This document shows, piece by piece, positions 50,828 through 60,346 of a DNA stretch of 64,000 bases. Position 1 is the first letter of the stretch, and each line of letters starts with the position of its first letter. Source of the DNA: Moorella mulderi DSM 14980. GTDB lineage: Bacteria > Bacillota > DSM-521 > Neomoorellales > Neomoorellaceae. The notes below the pieces were generated by a model. The model made no database searches. It saw nothing but the letters and a program-made list of their open reading frames with translations, and was not told where the DNA came from. The DNA lies in contig NZ_LTBC01000003.1 in assembly GCF_001594015.1 (NCBI RefSeq), positions 186,001 through 250,000 on the forward strand, written 5' to 3'. The position numbers and the translations under genes were made by a program.

Positions 50828-52865
50828 GGCTCGCCTCCACCCCCAGGTTATCCACCAGGCTGCGGACATCTAAGATCAGGGCCACACTGCCATCGCCCAT
50901 GATGGTAGCCCCGGCAATGCCCGGTATCTTGCCAATAAAATTCCCCAGGGATTTGATGACAATCTCCTGCTCGCCGATGAGGTTGTCGACAATAAAGCCA
51001 ATCTGTTTTTCCGCCAGGCCGACTATAACTACGGCATAATTTTCTCCCGCCGGCATAGCCCTGGCCAGGCCCAGGGCCTGGCCCAGGTAAATGAGGGGCA
51101 GCACCCGGCCACGGACGACTACCACCTGCTGGCGGTGGACGTGCTGGATGTCGGCGGGGGTGATGTCGATAATTTCGACCACATTGGCCAGGGGGAAGGC
51201 ATAAACCCGCCCGCCCACCTGGACCAGGAGGGAACGGTTAATGGCCAGGGTCAAGGGCAGCTTAATGGTGAAACACGTTCCCTTGCCGGGGGTGGTGCGG
51301 ATGTCAATGGTGCCGTTGATCTTTTCAATATGGTTACGGACGATATCCATACCAACGCCGCGGCCGGAAACATCGGTAACTTTCTCTGATGTCGAAAGGC
51401 CCGGCAGGAAGATGAGATCCAGGGCTTCCCGGTGACCCAGCCTGGCGGCCGCCTCACGGCTGATCAGCCCTTTCGCCACCGCCCTGGCTTTTATCTTTTC
51501 CGGGTCCATGCCGGCGCCGTCGTCTTCTACGGTAATGACAATCTGGTTTTCCTGGTGGAAGGCCCGCAGGCGAACCGTACCGTGCCGGGGCTTGCCGGCC
51601 TTCAGCCTTGCTTCCGGGGCTTCAATGCCGTGATCAATGGCGTTGCGCAGCAGGTGGATGAGGGGATCGCCGATTTCCTCGATAACCGTCCGGTCCAGCT
51701 CCGTTTCCCGGCCTTCAATAATAAAGTCGATCTCCTTGCCGGCCTTCCGGGCCAGGTCCCGGACCATGCGGGGGAAGCGGTTGAAGACCTGGTCAATGGG
51801 GAACATGCGGGCCTTCATGATCTCTTCCTGGAGGTCGGAGGTAATTCGGCCAATGTGCAGGGAGACTTCCTCCAGGGTTTCCAGGAGTTCTTCGTTGCCC
51901 AGGCGGGCCTTCAACCCATTGCCCACTTCGGCCAGGCGGGTGCGGTCAATGACCAGTTCACCAACCAGGTTCATGAGGTTTTCCAGGCGCTGGACATCTA
52001 CCCGAACTGTCTGGGTAATGCGTTGCTCACTAGCCTTGCTATTTGCTTTTGCCCTGGCGGCAAGGCTACCATTCTCCTGCTCAAGGGCAGAAACTTCAGC
52101 TGCCACCAGCCGGTCTTCATCCAGGCTAATGGGCCGTACCGTTACATTTTTGATTTCCGATATGGACTTGACGATATTGGCCAGGGTGTCGGCATCTTCC
52201 CGGCTGACAAAGGCCAGGGTAAAGGTATCCTCAAATTTCTCGGCTTCCAAATCCTGGGTGTGGGGAACGCTTTTGATGACCTCGCCGGCCTCTTTGAGGT
52301 TGTTGAAGACCAGGTAGGCCCGGGCCGCCTTCATCTGGCAGCCTTCTTCGAGCTGCACCCGGATCTCATAGGCCTGGAAACCCTTCACTTGAGCTGCGCG
52401 GATGACATTCTGTTCAATGTCGTCGAGGGTGAGGGTCTCGCTGCCAGGTACCTTGTCCCGGGGACTGGCCCCCGCCTCGCCGGCCAGGACGGCTTCCAGC
52501 CGGGCCACTATATCTCCCAACTCACCCTCATCCCCGTTGCCGGCAGCAATGCTGTCTTTTAGCACTCGCAGTTTGTCCAGGCTGGCCAGGAGGATGTCAA
52601 TGATCTCCCGGGAAACGGCGAGCTTCCCCTGGCGTAAGAGATCGAGTACGCTCTCCATGCGATGGGTGAGGGTGGCCAGGCGGTTAAAGCCCATAGATGC
52701 TGAAGAGCCCTTCAGGGTATGGGCCGCCCGGAAGATGGTGTTTAACAGGTCAAGATCATCGGGAGTTTGCTCTAGCTTGACAATGGCTTCATCCAGCTGC
52801 TGGAGCTGCTCCCCGGCTTCATCGAGGAAAATACCCAGGTACTGGGACATATCCAGCTCGCTCAT
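50811..52865 (-). CDS. cheA: chemotaxis histidine kinase CheA
   Basis: This 684-residue protein has a P1 Hpt domain with phospho-accepting H49 (RAAHTLKGSSASMGF), a P2-type linker domain (about 150-260), a P3 dimer helix pair, a P4 ATPase (LRNAIDHGIEAPEARLKAGK, DDGAGMD, GRGVGMDIVR) and a C-terminal P5 CheW-like domain. It overlaps cheW by 4 bp. No cheY is found in the window. Confidence 0.97.
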   Translation of the reverse strand: MSELDMSQYLGIFLDEAGEQLQQLDEAIVKLEQTPDDLDLLNTIFRAAHTLKGSSASMGFNRLATLTHRMESVLDLLRQGKLAVSREIIDILLASLDKLRVLKDSIAAGNGDEGELGDIVARLEAVLAGEAGASPRDKVPGSETLTLDDIEQNVIRAAQVKGFQAYEIRVQLEEGCQMKAARAYLVFNNLKEAGEVIKSVPHTQDLEAEKFEDTFTLAFVSREDADTLANIVKSISEIKNVTVRPISLDEDRLVAAEVSALEQENGSLAARAKANSKASEQRITQTVRVDVQRLENLMNLVGELVIDRTRLAEVGNGLKARLGNEELLETLEEVSLHIGRITSDLQEEIMKARMFPIDQVFNRFPRMVRDLARKAGKEIDFIIEGRETELDRTVIEEIGDPLIHLLRNAIDHGIEAPEARLKAGKPRHGTVRLRAFHQENQIVITVEDDGAGMDPEKIKARAVAKGLISREAAARLGHREALDLIFLPGLSTSEKVTDVSGRGVGMDIVRNHIEKINGTIDIRTTPGKGTCFTIKLPLTLAINRSLLVQVGGRVYAFPLANVVEIIDITPADIQHVHRQQVVVVRGRVLPLIYLGQALGLARAMPAGENYAVVIVGLAEKQIGFIVDNLIGEQEIVIKSLGNFIGKIPGIAGATIMGDGSVALILDVRSLVDNLGVEASRELAS

Positions 52866-53350
52866 CTTAAATCCACCCCGGCAGCTATTTCCTGCTGCAG
52901 CTGGCGCTGTTCGCTTTCCCGCAGCACCCGGTCCAGGTCCAGGAGAATAATCAACCGCTCATTCCACTTGCCCACGCCCTTAAGATAGGCCACATCAATG
53001 CCGCTGATCATGGGAGGCGGCGGCTCAATGCTGGCAGCCGGCAGGCGCAGGACTTCGGAAACGGAATCGACAATCATGCCCACCGTCACCTGGCCCAGCT
53101 CAACCACCATAATGCGGGTGTTATTCGTGAGCTCAGCCCGCGGCAGGTTAAAGCGTTTATGGAGGTCAATGACCGGGATAATGCGGCCGCGTAAGTTGAT
53201 TACCCCTTCGATAAAAACCGGTGTCCTGGGAATCTGGGTAATGCTTTGCATACGGATGATTTCCTGGACGTGGTTAATATCAACGCCATAAGTTTCACCG
53301 GCCAGCTGGAAGACTACCAGCTGGATTTCCGCTGCTGTTTCCGTTGCCAT
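52862..53350 (-). CDS. cheW: chemotaxis coupling protein CheW
   Basis: This protein of 162 residues has the CheW fold (VVFQLAGETYGVDINHVQEI, then FIEGVINLRGRIIPVIDLHK). It couples receptors to CheA. The ATG at 53350 follows AAGGGTGGG; the frame is open to 53401. Confidence 0.95.
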   Translation of the reverse strand: MATETAAEIQLVVFQLAGETYGVDINHVQEIIRMQSITQIPRTPVFIEGVINLRGRIIPVIDLHKRFNLPRAELTNNTRIMVVELGQVTVGMIVDSVSEVLRLPAASIEPPPPMISGIDVAYLKGVGKWNERLIILLDLDRVLRESEQRQLQQEIAAGVDLR

Positions 53351-53539
53351 TAATATCCCACCCTTCTTTACCTCACAGGTAAATTCTGCATTGCAAGGCA
53401 AATTCCTCTGGGAGCAGGCATATTTTTGCCCCCCGTTGACCAGGCTAAAAGTTACCGGGAATAAACCTGGCCTTTGCGACCTGGCGTTCAGGCCGTTTCC
53501 GGCCCTACTGGTTATGAATTAATGAAGGGAGTATTGATT

Positions 53540-53701
53540 ATGCCTCCTAAAGTCAAGTGCCGGGTGGCCAACTGCATCTACTGGCAGGATGGCGATTGCC
53601 ACGCCGGCAGTATTACCGTAGCCGTCCAGGGGGCGCCGAATAACTCCAGCGCCCACAACGACCGCGATACCGAGTGCGAAACCTTCCAGGCCCGGGCATA
53701 G
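53540..53701 (+). CDS. DUF1540 small cysteine protein
   Basis: This protein of 53 residues has a Cys pattern of C7, C12, C20 and C46 (VKCRVANCIYWQDGDCHAG). The pattern matches DUF1540, a small metal-binding-like family common in spore-formers. The ATG at 53540 follows GAAGGGAG; upstream codons are unlikely. It is divergent from cheW. Confidence 0.85.
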   Translation: MPPKVKCRVANCIYWQDGDCHAGSITVAVQGAPNNSSAHNDRDTECETFQARA

Positions 53702-53761
53702 ATTGGAAGTTGGAAGCAGGAAGCCGGCCAACCTGCAGGTTTGAATGGCCTCGCTTAACTA

Positions 53762-55552
53762 TTATAGCTTGAACCGGGCCACAGCCCTTTCGAGGTTACC
53801 TGCGGCTGCAGCCAGCTGCTGGGCCGCCTGGCTAATCTGGTCCACTGCTGCCGTCTGCTCTTCCGTGGAGGCGGAAACCTGCTGGGTGCTGGCAGCCATT
53901 TCTTCAATACCGGCAGCTATACTTTCGACCCGGCCTTTGACCTGGCGGGAACCCTCATACATCTCCTCCGCCTTGCCGGCCACATTCTTGATCTTGCTGA
54001 CCAGGGTCTGGATGGACTGTTCAATGGCGGCAAAGGCCATACCCGTGCGGGTAACCACTTCCGTACCCTGGCGGACATCCCGGGAGCCTTCGGCCATGCT
54101 GTTGACCACGCGCTCTGTCTCCCGCTGGATCTCCTGCACCAGGCCGACAATCTGCTTGGTGGCTTCAGCCGACTGCTCAGCCAGTTTCCGCACCTCGTCG
54201 GCCACGACGGCAAAGCCGCGTCCCTGTTCCCCGGCCCGGGCCGCTTCAATGGCCGCATTCAGGGCCAGGAGATTGGTTTGCTCGGCAATGCCAGAGATAA
54301 CACCTACAATCTGGCCAATCTGCTGGGAACGGGCTCCCAGCTCGCCAACTGCCCGGGCTAGGCTGTCCATGCGCCTGGAGATGGCCTCCATCTGCTGGGT
54401 GGCTTCGGCCACCGCCTGGGCACCTTCGCTGGCTTTGACCGCGGCCTGGTCGGAGGCGGCTGCCATATCCTCGGTGTTACGGTGGACTTCTTCCACCCTG
54501 GTCACCTGGGCGTCTGTCGCTGCCGCCGTCTCGCTGACCTGCTGGGCCTGGTCTTCGGCACCTTTGGCCATTTCCTGGGTGGTGGCAGCCACCTGGCGGG
54601 CGGCGTCCCCCACTTCCTGGGACATACGGGCCAGGTCCTGGCTGGCCGAGGCCACCTGGTTAGTCATATCCCGCACCTGGCCGATAAGCTGGCGCAGGTT
54701 TTCTCCCATAGTGTTGAAAGCGGCGGCCAGCTTGCCCACCTCATCGTTGGTTATAACATGAAGGGGTTCGGCAGTGAGATCGCCGCCGGCGATCCGGGTA
54801 GCATAGGCTGCCACCTGGCCCAGGGATTTACCGACCATGCGGCTGATAAACCATGCTACCAGCAGGCCCAGGATCAGGGCCAGGAGTAAGCCACCCAGCA
54901 AAGTTGCCTGGACTCGCCTGATGTCCGCTACCAGTTGAGCTTCGGTTTTAGCCGTTTCCTCGGTTATACTTTTGGCCATGTGGTTGCCGATGTTATTGAT
55001 ATTATCCAGGGAAGCCCCCATCTGGAAGCTCAAAATAGGCAGGGCCGCCATGCGGCCTTCTTGGCTGACGTTTACGATGCTGTTCTTGAAGGTATCAGTA
55101 AAACTCTTGGCCGCCTGGGTCATGGCCGCGAGATACCCGCCCGTCTGGCTGTCGAGCTCTTGTTCTTCCAGCCGGGTCCGGGCATCATGGAAACGCTTCA
55201 GGGCATCGTCGAAACCCAGGGCGTGGGTCTGGGAACCGTTGATTATGTAATCGGTGGCCCGGCGGTAGGCATCCCAGATAGCATTGGTCATCTCGGTAAA
55301 GAGCATGTTTTGCTCATGGGCAAGGGTTACTTCCCAGGAAAGCCGGTCTACCTGCTGGAGATTAAAATTGACGTAGATTACCACGCCGACAAATATGGCA
55401 ATGATAAGGATAAAGCCGGCTGTTAATTTAGCCCCCAGCCGCCAGCGACTGAAAAACCCTGCCCGGGCCTTCCCCGGGCGGGGCGCTCTAGCCGGCTTTT
55501 GATCCACCGGTTGCCCTGCCCGGTCCTTTTTCTTAAATAAGTGCAAACGCAT
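53762..55552 (-). CDS. methyl-accepting chemotaxis protein
   Basis: This 596-residue receptor has a basic N-terminal tail (1-40), a first membrane segment (about 43-63), a four-helix-bundle ligand domain (64-210), a second membrane segment (about 212-234), HAMP (235-290) and a signalling domain with the conserved tip [21 protein letters not shown] c-di-GMP-I riboswitch and terminator stand in its leader, so the receptor is controlled by the same signal as the flagellar operon. Confidence 0.95.
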   Translation of the reverse strand: MRLHLFKKKDRAGQPVDQKPARAPRPGKARAGFFSRWRLGAKLTAGFILIIAIFVGVVIYVNFNLQQVDRLSWEVTLAHEQNMLFTEMTNAIWDAYRRATDYIINGSQTHALGFDDALKRFHDARTRLEEQELDSQTGGYLAAMTQAAKSFTDTFKNSIVNVSQEGRMAALPILSFQMGASLDNINNIGNHMAKSITEETAKTEAQLVADIRRVQATLLGGLLLALILGLLVAWFISRMVGKSLGQVAAYATRIAGGDLTAEPLHVITNDEVGKLAAAFNTMGENLRQLIGQVRDMTNQVASASQDLARMSQEVGDAARQVAATTQEMAKGAEDQAQQVSETAAATDAQVTRVEEVHRNTEDMAAASDQAAVKASEGAQAVAEATQQMEAISRRMDSLARAVGELGARSQQIGQIVGVISGIAEQTNLLALNAAIEAARAGEQGRGFAVVADEVRKLAEQSAEATKQIVGLVQEIQRETERVVNSMAEGSRDVRQGTEVVTRTGMAFAAIEQSIQTLVSKIKNVAGKAEEMYEGSRQVKGRVESIAAGIEEMAASTQQVSASTEEQTAAVDQISQAAQQLAAAAGNLERAVARFKL

Positions 55553-55582
55553 AAAAGGAACCCCCTCCTCCGGTTTGGTTTA

Positions 55583-55616
55583 ATAAATAATAATAAAGGC
55601 TACCCCCTGGGTAGCC
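55583..55616 (-). terminator. intrinsic terminator of the mcp riboswitch
   Basis: GGCTACCC (55616-55609) and GGGTAGCC (55605-55598) form a perfect 8 bp stem followed by TTTATTATTATTTATTA, between the aptamer and the mcp ribosome site. Confidence 0.85.
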
Positions 55617-55629
55617 CCGTCCCACCCGT

Positions 55630-55707
55630 GGCAACTGGCTGTCCTGGCCCGCAACCGGGCTTTAGACCCTGTAGCTTTGCGCCCCTGCCTTTCGGCAGGT
55701 TTGCCTT
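55630..55707 (-). ncRNA. cyclic-di-GMP-I (GEMM-I) riboswitch upstream of the chemoreceptor
   Basis: The minus strand reads AAGGCAAACCTGCCGAAAGG, then CAGGGGCGCAAAGCTACAGG and GTCTAAAGCCCGGTTGCGGG, closing with GACAGCCAGTTGCC. GAAA tetraloop hairpin, CGCAAAGC, tetraloop-receptor side and closing stem are all present. A terminator follows directly. Confidence 0.94.
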
Positions 55708-55736
55708 TTCGGGGAAATTTTTCTATTTTCGCCTTA

Positions 55737-55766
55737 ATTATACCGCAGGAGGTCGTAATTATGCAA
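55737..55766 (-). promoter_or_regulatory. sigma-A-type promoter of the mcp riboswitch
   Basis: TTGCAT (55766-55761), an 18 bp spacer and TATAAT (55742-55737) lie 30 bp before the aptamer on the minus strand. Confidence 0.7.
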
Positions 55767-55800
55767 GGTCTACCATCTTAAGAAGCGAGAGGCATCATTA

Positions 55801-56742
55801 TTATTTTTGTTCACCACTGGCTATCAGTTCCGATACGGTTACCAGTTCATAGCCTTTACCCCGCAACTCTTTAATCAGGAGCGGTAGGGCCACAAGGGTA
55901 CCGGGGTGGCCTTCATGGAGGAGGATGATACTGCCGTCCCGGACGTTAGCCATGACGCGCAGGACGATGGCCCTGGGACCAGGATTGGACCAGTCCTTAG
56001 GATCTACACTCCAGGTGACTATGGGGGTACCCAACCTGGCTGCTGCCACCAGCAAATTGGGACCCATGGCGCCGTAGGGGGGGCGGAAATATTTTACCGG
56101 CCGGCCGCTTATTTTCTCCAGGACGGCAGCCGCCTGCCGGAGATCTGCCTCAGCTTCAGCCTGGGACGCCTTCCCCAGGTTGGCATGGCGCCAGGAGTGG
56201 CTGGCTACTTCATGGCCGCCGTCCAGGGCTGCCCTGACCAGCTCCGGGTGGGCTTCGACCTGCCGCCCGACCATAAAGAAGGTGGCCGGGGTTCTGGTGG
56301 CTGCCAGGACTGTTAAATAACGTTCAGTCCACCGGGGAAAGGGGCCGTCGTCAAAAGTAAGGGCCACCCGGTGGCCGGCCCCCGGCACTTGGCGCAGGGG
56401 CTGGAGCACGGGCTTGGGTTCCGGCTCCGGGACGGGTGGCGCCGGCCGGGGTGGAGTTATCGGCGCTACAGCCACCGGTTTAACCGGGGTAATGGACAAT
56501 CCTGGCTTGCCCCCGGCCAGCTGGTAAGGGCCGGTAACAGGTGGCGAGGCCAATGCCGGTCCGGTAACTCCAGCCTGCTGCCAGCCGGCACCACCAATGG
56601 TGGTAACAACTACCATTAAGGCAGCTATAGTCACCAGGTGCCCCAGCCGCAGCAACGCTTCCGGCCAGGCGGCCCGCGGGTGCTTGCCAATCCTGGCCAC
56701 CCAGGGCCAGTGCCCCACCACATATTTACCTGCCTGGCTCAT
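55801..56742 (-). CDS. membrane-anchored polysaccharide deacetylase
   Basis: This 313-residue protein has an N-terminal membrane segment (about 34-52), a Pro-rich linker (about 85-115) and an NodB-homology domain with TFDDGPFPRWTERYL, metal-binding SHSWRHANLGK and RPPYGAMGPN. It removes acetyl groups from peptidoglycan or another cell-wall glycan outside the membrane. Family relatives include sporulation PdaA/PdaB-type enzymes. Exact substrate not determined. Confidence 0.9.
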   Translation of the reverse strand: MSQAGKYVVGHWPWVARIGKHPRAAWPEALLRLGHLVTIAALMVVVTTIGGAGWQQAGVTGPALASPPVTGPYQLAGGKPGLSITPVKPVAVAPITPPRPAPPVPEPEPKPVLQPLRQVPGAGHRVALTFDDGPFPRWTERYLTVLAATRTPATFFMVGRQVEAHPELVRAALDGGHEVASHSWRHANLGKASQAEAEADLRQAAAVLEKISGRPVKYFRPPYGAMGPNLLVAAARLGTPIVTWSVDPKDWSNPGPRAIVLRVMANVRDGSIILLHEGHPGTLVALPLLIKELRGKGYELVTVSELIASGEQK

Positions 56743-56812
56743 ACCGGTTCGCCCCTTTTGCCCTTTCTCCTCATGAAGTTCCTTCTACTTTTTTAGACGT
56801 TTTTCAGGGCCG

Positions 56813-58549
56813 TTAGTTCCGTAAATACGGCGTAAAATTGGTCGCTGCCAGCCTGCCATAATATGTAAGAATAGTAACCATAGCTTGCGGGGGAACGATT
56901 TCATAGCGGTAATAACGTTGGACATAAGCCAGGGCTTGCTGCAGCTTGGCTGTACCGGCGGCGCCTTCCAGCTCCAGCCAGAATGTGGCTCCCCGGTTAT
57001 AGACGGCCAGGCGGTAGGCCTGCTCATTACCATATTCTTCAAGAGATAAGTTAATGGGTTGAGCTGTCTGGCCCGCCAGGCGCCCGATCTCGGCCAGTTT
57101 AGCCTGGTAGAGGGCCTGGTCGCGCTGGCGGTAAAAAAGGAGAGTGCTGTACTCGGCCAGGCCTTCATCAATCCAGGCCGCCTGGCGGCTGTCGTTCCCT
57201 ACCAGGTTGTACCACCACTGGTGGGCGATTTCGTGGACAACAGTAGCAGGACTATAACTTTTGCGGTTACTTAAAATAATAAAGCCCGGGTATTCCATGC
57301 CGGCCAAGTTATCCAGAGGGACAAAAGCCAGGTGCAGGTAACTGTAGGGATAGGGTCCATAGGCTGCCTGGAAAAAGTCTAAAGCCTGGCCGGCCACCTC
57401 CAGGGCGGCCGCCGCCGGCTCTCCCCGGGAAGCTATTACCATCTGGACCGCCCCCACCTTGCGGCTGGCAAACTGCCAGTCAGGCGCGGCCGTAAAGGCA
57501 AATTCCCGGATGGGGTGCTCGCTGTTAAAGGTCCAGACGGTCCAATCACCCCCTTCCTGCCGCCCTGTTTCCCGGGAACTGGCCAGGACCCGGTAACCGG
57601 AGGGCATAGTGAGGCGCACCCGGTAGTAGGCAGCAGCGGCAAAATACGGGTCGCCATAGGGTGTACCTGCCACCCCGGCCCAGGTATCCCCAGTATGAGG
57701 GGCGAGGATGGGGTACCAGCCGGCCGCCATCAGGGTGTCCCCGGTCCGGCCCAGGCGCGCTGCCTCTTCCGGTACCTGGGTAGTGAAGGAAAGGGCCAGG
57801 GAAAGGGTTTCCCGGGGAGCAAGGCTTAAGGGCAGGAACACTTCCAGGGAACTGCCCCGGGAATTGAAAGGAACAGGCCGCTTATTTATATAAACCCTGC
57901 TAACTGTTAATTGCGCTCCATTACCATACAGAGCATTGGCCGGGAGATTGAAATATAGTTTCCGCAGGGGTACAAGATAAGGATTTTGGTAAGCCAGGAG
58001 GAGTTCCCCCGTAAGCTGTCCCCTGGCAGGGTCATACCTGGCCTGGAGATCATACACGGGATAATAACGGAAATGCAGACCGGCCCGGCCCTTCAGGGGA
58101 GGGAGGTATGTATCAGTACTTTCCTGCTCTGGAGCAGCTCCCATCCTGCCGGAGGCAGGCAGTCCCAGCACCTCCAGGGCCAGGCTTAAGGGTATGTAAA
58201 GCTTATCGTCTACCAGAACCGGGGCCGCGTCAAGCCGCCGGGGGACTCCATCGACCTCGGCCGCCAGGCTGCCGGCGGCTACGACAGCTCCTTTGCTCCC
58301 CCGTAAAATACCCCTGTTCTTGTACCAGTCGGCACTGCCGCCGGCCAGGGGTAAAAAATCCCCCGCCGCTACCAGTATATGCCCCCCTGCTTCCAGGGGT
58401 GGCGGGTCCAGGACCACCTGTTTAAATGTGGCCTCTTTAAGAGTAACCTCCGGTAGGGTTTGAATTGGTCCCGGTACTGCTGCCGGGCCGGAAAAAAGGA
58501 CCAGGGCCAGCAGGACAATGAGGGCGCCAGTGAGGATTTTTTTGGGCAT
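56813..58549 (-). CDS. M1-family (gluzincin) metallopeptidase
   Basis: This 578-residue exported protein has a signal peptide (about 1-22) and a small copper-amine-oxidase-N-like domain (about 50-130). An M1 peptidase region follows with H439-E440-I-A-H443 and E462 as zinc ligands and catalytic Glu. The N-terminal recognition motif reads AGMEYPG instead of the usual GAMEN. The C-terminal helical domain of long M1 enzymes is missing. It is divergently arranged with the permease. Confidence 0.88.
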   Translation of the reverse strand: MPKKILTGALIVLLALVLFSGPAAVPGPIQTLPEVTLKEATFKQVVLDPPPLEAGGHILVAAGDFLPLAGGSADWYKNRGILRGSKGAVVAAGSLAAEVDGVPRRLDAAPVLVDDKLYIPLSLALEVLGLPASGRMGAAPEQESTDTYLPPLKGRAGLHFRYYPVYDLQARYDPARGQLTGELLLAYQNPYLVPLRKLYFNLPANALYGNGAQLTVSRVYINKRPVPFNSRGSSLEVFLPLSLAPRETLSLALSFTTQVPEEAARLGRTGDTLMAAGWYPILAPHTGDTWAGVAGTPYGDPYFAAAAYYRVRLTMPSGYRVLASSRETGRQEGGDWTVWTFNSEHPIREFAFTAAPDWQFASRKVGAVQMVIASRGEPAAAALEVAGQALDFFQAAYGPYPYSYLHLAFVPLDNLAGMEYPGFIILSNRKSYSPATVVHEIAHQWWYNLVGNDSRQAAWIDEGLAEYSTLLFYRQRDQALYQAKLAEIGRLAGQTAQPINLSLEEYGNEQAYRLAVYNRGATFWLELEGAAGTAKLQQALAYVQRYYRYEIVPPQAMVTILTYYGRLAATNFTPYLRN

Positions 58550-58661
58550 CGCTCCACCGCCTTGCCCTTTATTTCGACAACATCACCCTTTCTCCTGCCA
58601 CACGCATAGGGAAAAAGGCCAGGTACATAATAAATTTAAGCACATCCAGGGGGTGAACAGG

Positions 58662-60164
58662 GTGAGTGTCTGGCGGACTAAAAGCATAAAAGACCTGATG
58701 CAGGAAGCCCGGGATAATGAAAAGTTAAAACGTAGTATCGGCACGCCGGAATTAATCGCCCTGGGAGTAGGAGCTATAATCGGCTCGGGTATTTTTGTCC
58801 TAACTGGAGTAGCGGCGGCCAATTATGCCGGCCCGGCCCTGGTATTTTCCTTTATCCTCTCCGGCATTACTGCCGGGCTGGCGGCCCTGGTCTACGCCGA
58901 AATGGCCGCTATGATCCCCGTGGCCGGGAGCGCCTATACTTATGCCTATGCTTCTTTAGGTGAAATTATTGCCTGGATTATCGGCTGGAACCTGATCCTG
59001 GAATACATGGTAGCCTCGGGGGCGGTAGCTGCCGGCTGGAGCGGTTATTTCACCGATATGCTCAGTTCTGTGGGTATTTCCCTGCCTGCGGCCCTGGTTA
59101 ATTCTCCTGCCGGCGGTGGCCTCGTTAATTTGCCGGCCATCCTCATTACCGCCCTCATGACTCTACTAGCCATAATCGGCACAACTACCAGCGCCACCAC
59201 CAACAAGATTATCGTGGCCGTTAAAATCCTGGTGATCCTGGCCTTCCTGGTACTGGGCATTCCCCGGGTTAACCCGGCCAACTGGCGTCCTTTTCTTCCC
59301 TTTGGCATCCCCGGTGTCATCCACGGTGCGGCCATTATCTTCTTTGCCTATATCGGCTTCGACGCCGTTTCTACGGCCGCCGAAGAAGTGCGCCATCCCA
59401 ATAAAGACCTGCCCCGGGGGATCATCGGCTCTCTCGCTATCTCTACTTTACTATATATCGCCGTAACTATAGTCCTGACCGGCCTGGTAAGCTACACCCA
59501 GCTCAATACCCCTTCCCCGGTAACTACCGGTCTTCTGGCTGCCGGTGTGAGGAGTGCTTCGCTGATTGTTGGCATTGGCGCCCTGGCCGGTTTGACCAGC
59601 GTCCTCCTGGTAACCATCTTTGCCCAGAGCCGGGTCTTTATGGCCATGGGCCGCGATGGCCTCTTGCCCTCCTTTTTTGCCAGGGTCCACCCCCGCTATC
59701 ATACCCCTATGCTCACAACCATTGTTGTCGGCGCCTTCATTGCTCTCATTGGCGGCTTTTTACCTATTAATATAATCGCCGAACTGGCCAATGTCGGTAC
59801 CCTGTCGGCCTTTTTCATCGTTTCCCTGGGTGTACTCATTTTAAGGCGTACCCGGCCCGACCTGGAACGCCCCTTCAAAGTGCCCTTCATGCCCTGGACG
59901 TCCCTGGTGACCATGGCCTTTGCCCTTTACCTCTTCTTCAACCTGCCCCGTTTAACCTGGATCCGTTTCGCCATCTGGATGGCCCTGGGGCTGATGGTTT
60001 ATTTTGCTTACAGCCGCCACCACAGCGTCCTGGCCAGGGTAGAACCGTCACCCCTTCCCCAGCCGAACCCGCGGCCTTTTTCCCCTTTACGGCCGTTTTT
60101 TATCTCCTGTCCGGCCCTGGCACCCCTGTTTTTGCGCCTGCGCCTGCCCTGGCGGCGAAAATAG
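58662..60164 (+). CDS. APC-family amino acid permease
   Basis: This protein of about 500 residues has about 12 membrane segments and the family start IALGVGAIIGSGIFVLTGVA, with GFDAVSTAAEEVRHPNKDLP in the middle. It resembles cationic amino acid transporters of the YfnA/CAT type. The GTG at 58662 follows AGGGGGTG; frames are open from 58518. The Pro-rich tail after residue 460 is basic and cytoplasmic. Confidence 0.92.
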   Translation: MSVWRTKSIKDLMQEARDNEKLKRSIGTPELIALGVGAIIGSGIFVLTGVAAANYAGPALVFSFILSGITAGLAALVYAEMAAMIPVAGSAYTYAYASLGEIIAWIIGWNLILEYMVASGAVAAGWSGYFTDMLSSVGISLPAALVNSPAGGGLVNLPAILITALMTLLAIIGTTTSATTNKIIVAVKILVILAFLVLGIPRVNPANWRPFLPFGIPGVIHGAAIIFFAYIGFDAVSTAAEEVRHPNKDLPRGIIGSLAISTLLYIAVTIVLTGLVSYTQLNTPSPVTTGLLAAGVRSASLIVGIGALAGLTSVLLVTIFAQSRVFMAMGRDGLLPSFFARVHPRYHTPMLTTIVVGAFIALIGGFLPINIIAELANVGTLSAFFIVSLGVLILRRTRPDLERPFKVPFMPWTSLVTMAFALYLFFNLPRLTWIRFAIWMALGLMVYFAYSRHHSVLARVEPSPLPQPNPRPFSPLRPFFISCPALAPLFLRLRLPWRRK

Positions 60165-60207
60165 CCATAGTCCGAAAGACACTACCGCCTGTAAGAAAAA
60201 TAAAAAT

Positions 60208-60235
60208 CCCCGGGGAGAAATCACTCCCGGGGTTT
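60208..60235. terminator. terminator between permease and htrA genes
   Basis: CCCCGGGGAG (60208-60217) pairs with CTCCCGGGG (60224-60232) with one bulge, followed by GGTTT on the plus strand and A/T-rich sequence on the other side. It lies between convergent genes. Confidence 0.65.
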
Positions 60236-60346
60236 CAGTCGTCCGGACCACGCTGAATGGTACCAGCTAACCCGGCCTTTCTGGGCCACGTGGCTTCCTT
60301 TTTCTGGCCTCTGCCTTTCTACCTGGCGTCACCTGTGATTGGACGC

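Noticed and set aside
53402-53500. Possible third c-di-GMP riboswitch before cheW, because the minus strand has GTCGCAAAGGCC and a GGAAAC hairpin
   Set aside because: Order and spacing of the hairpin, CGCAAAG segment and closing stem do not fit the GEMM-I pattern, and no terminator follows.
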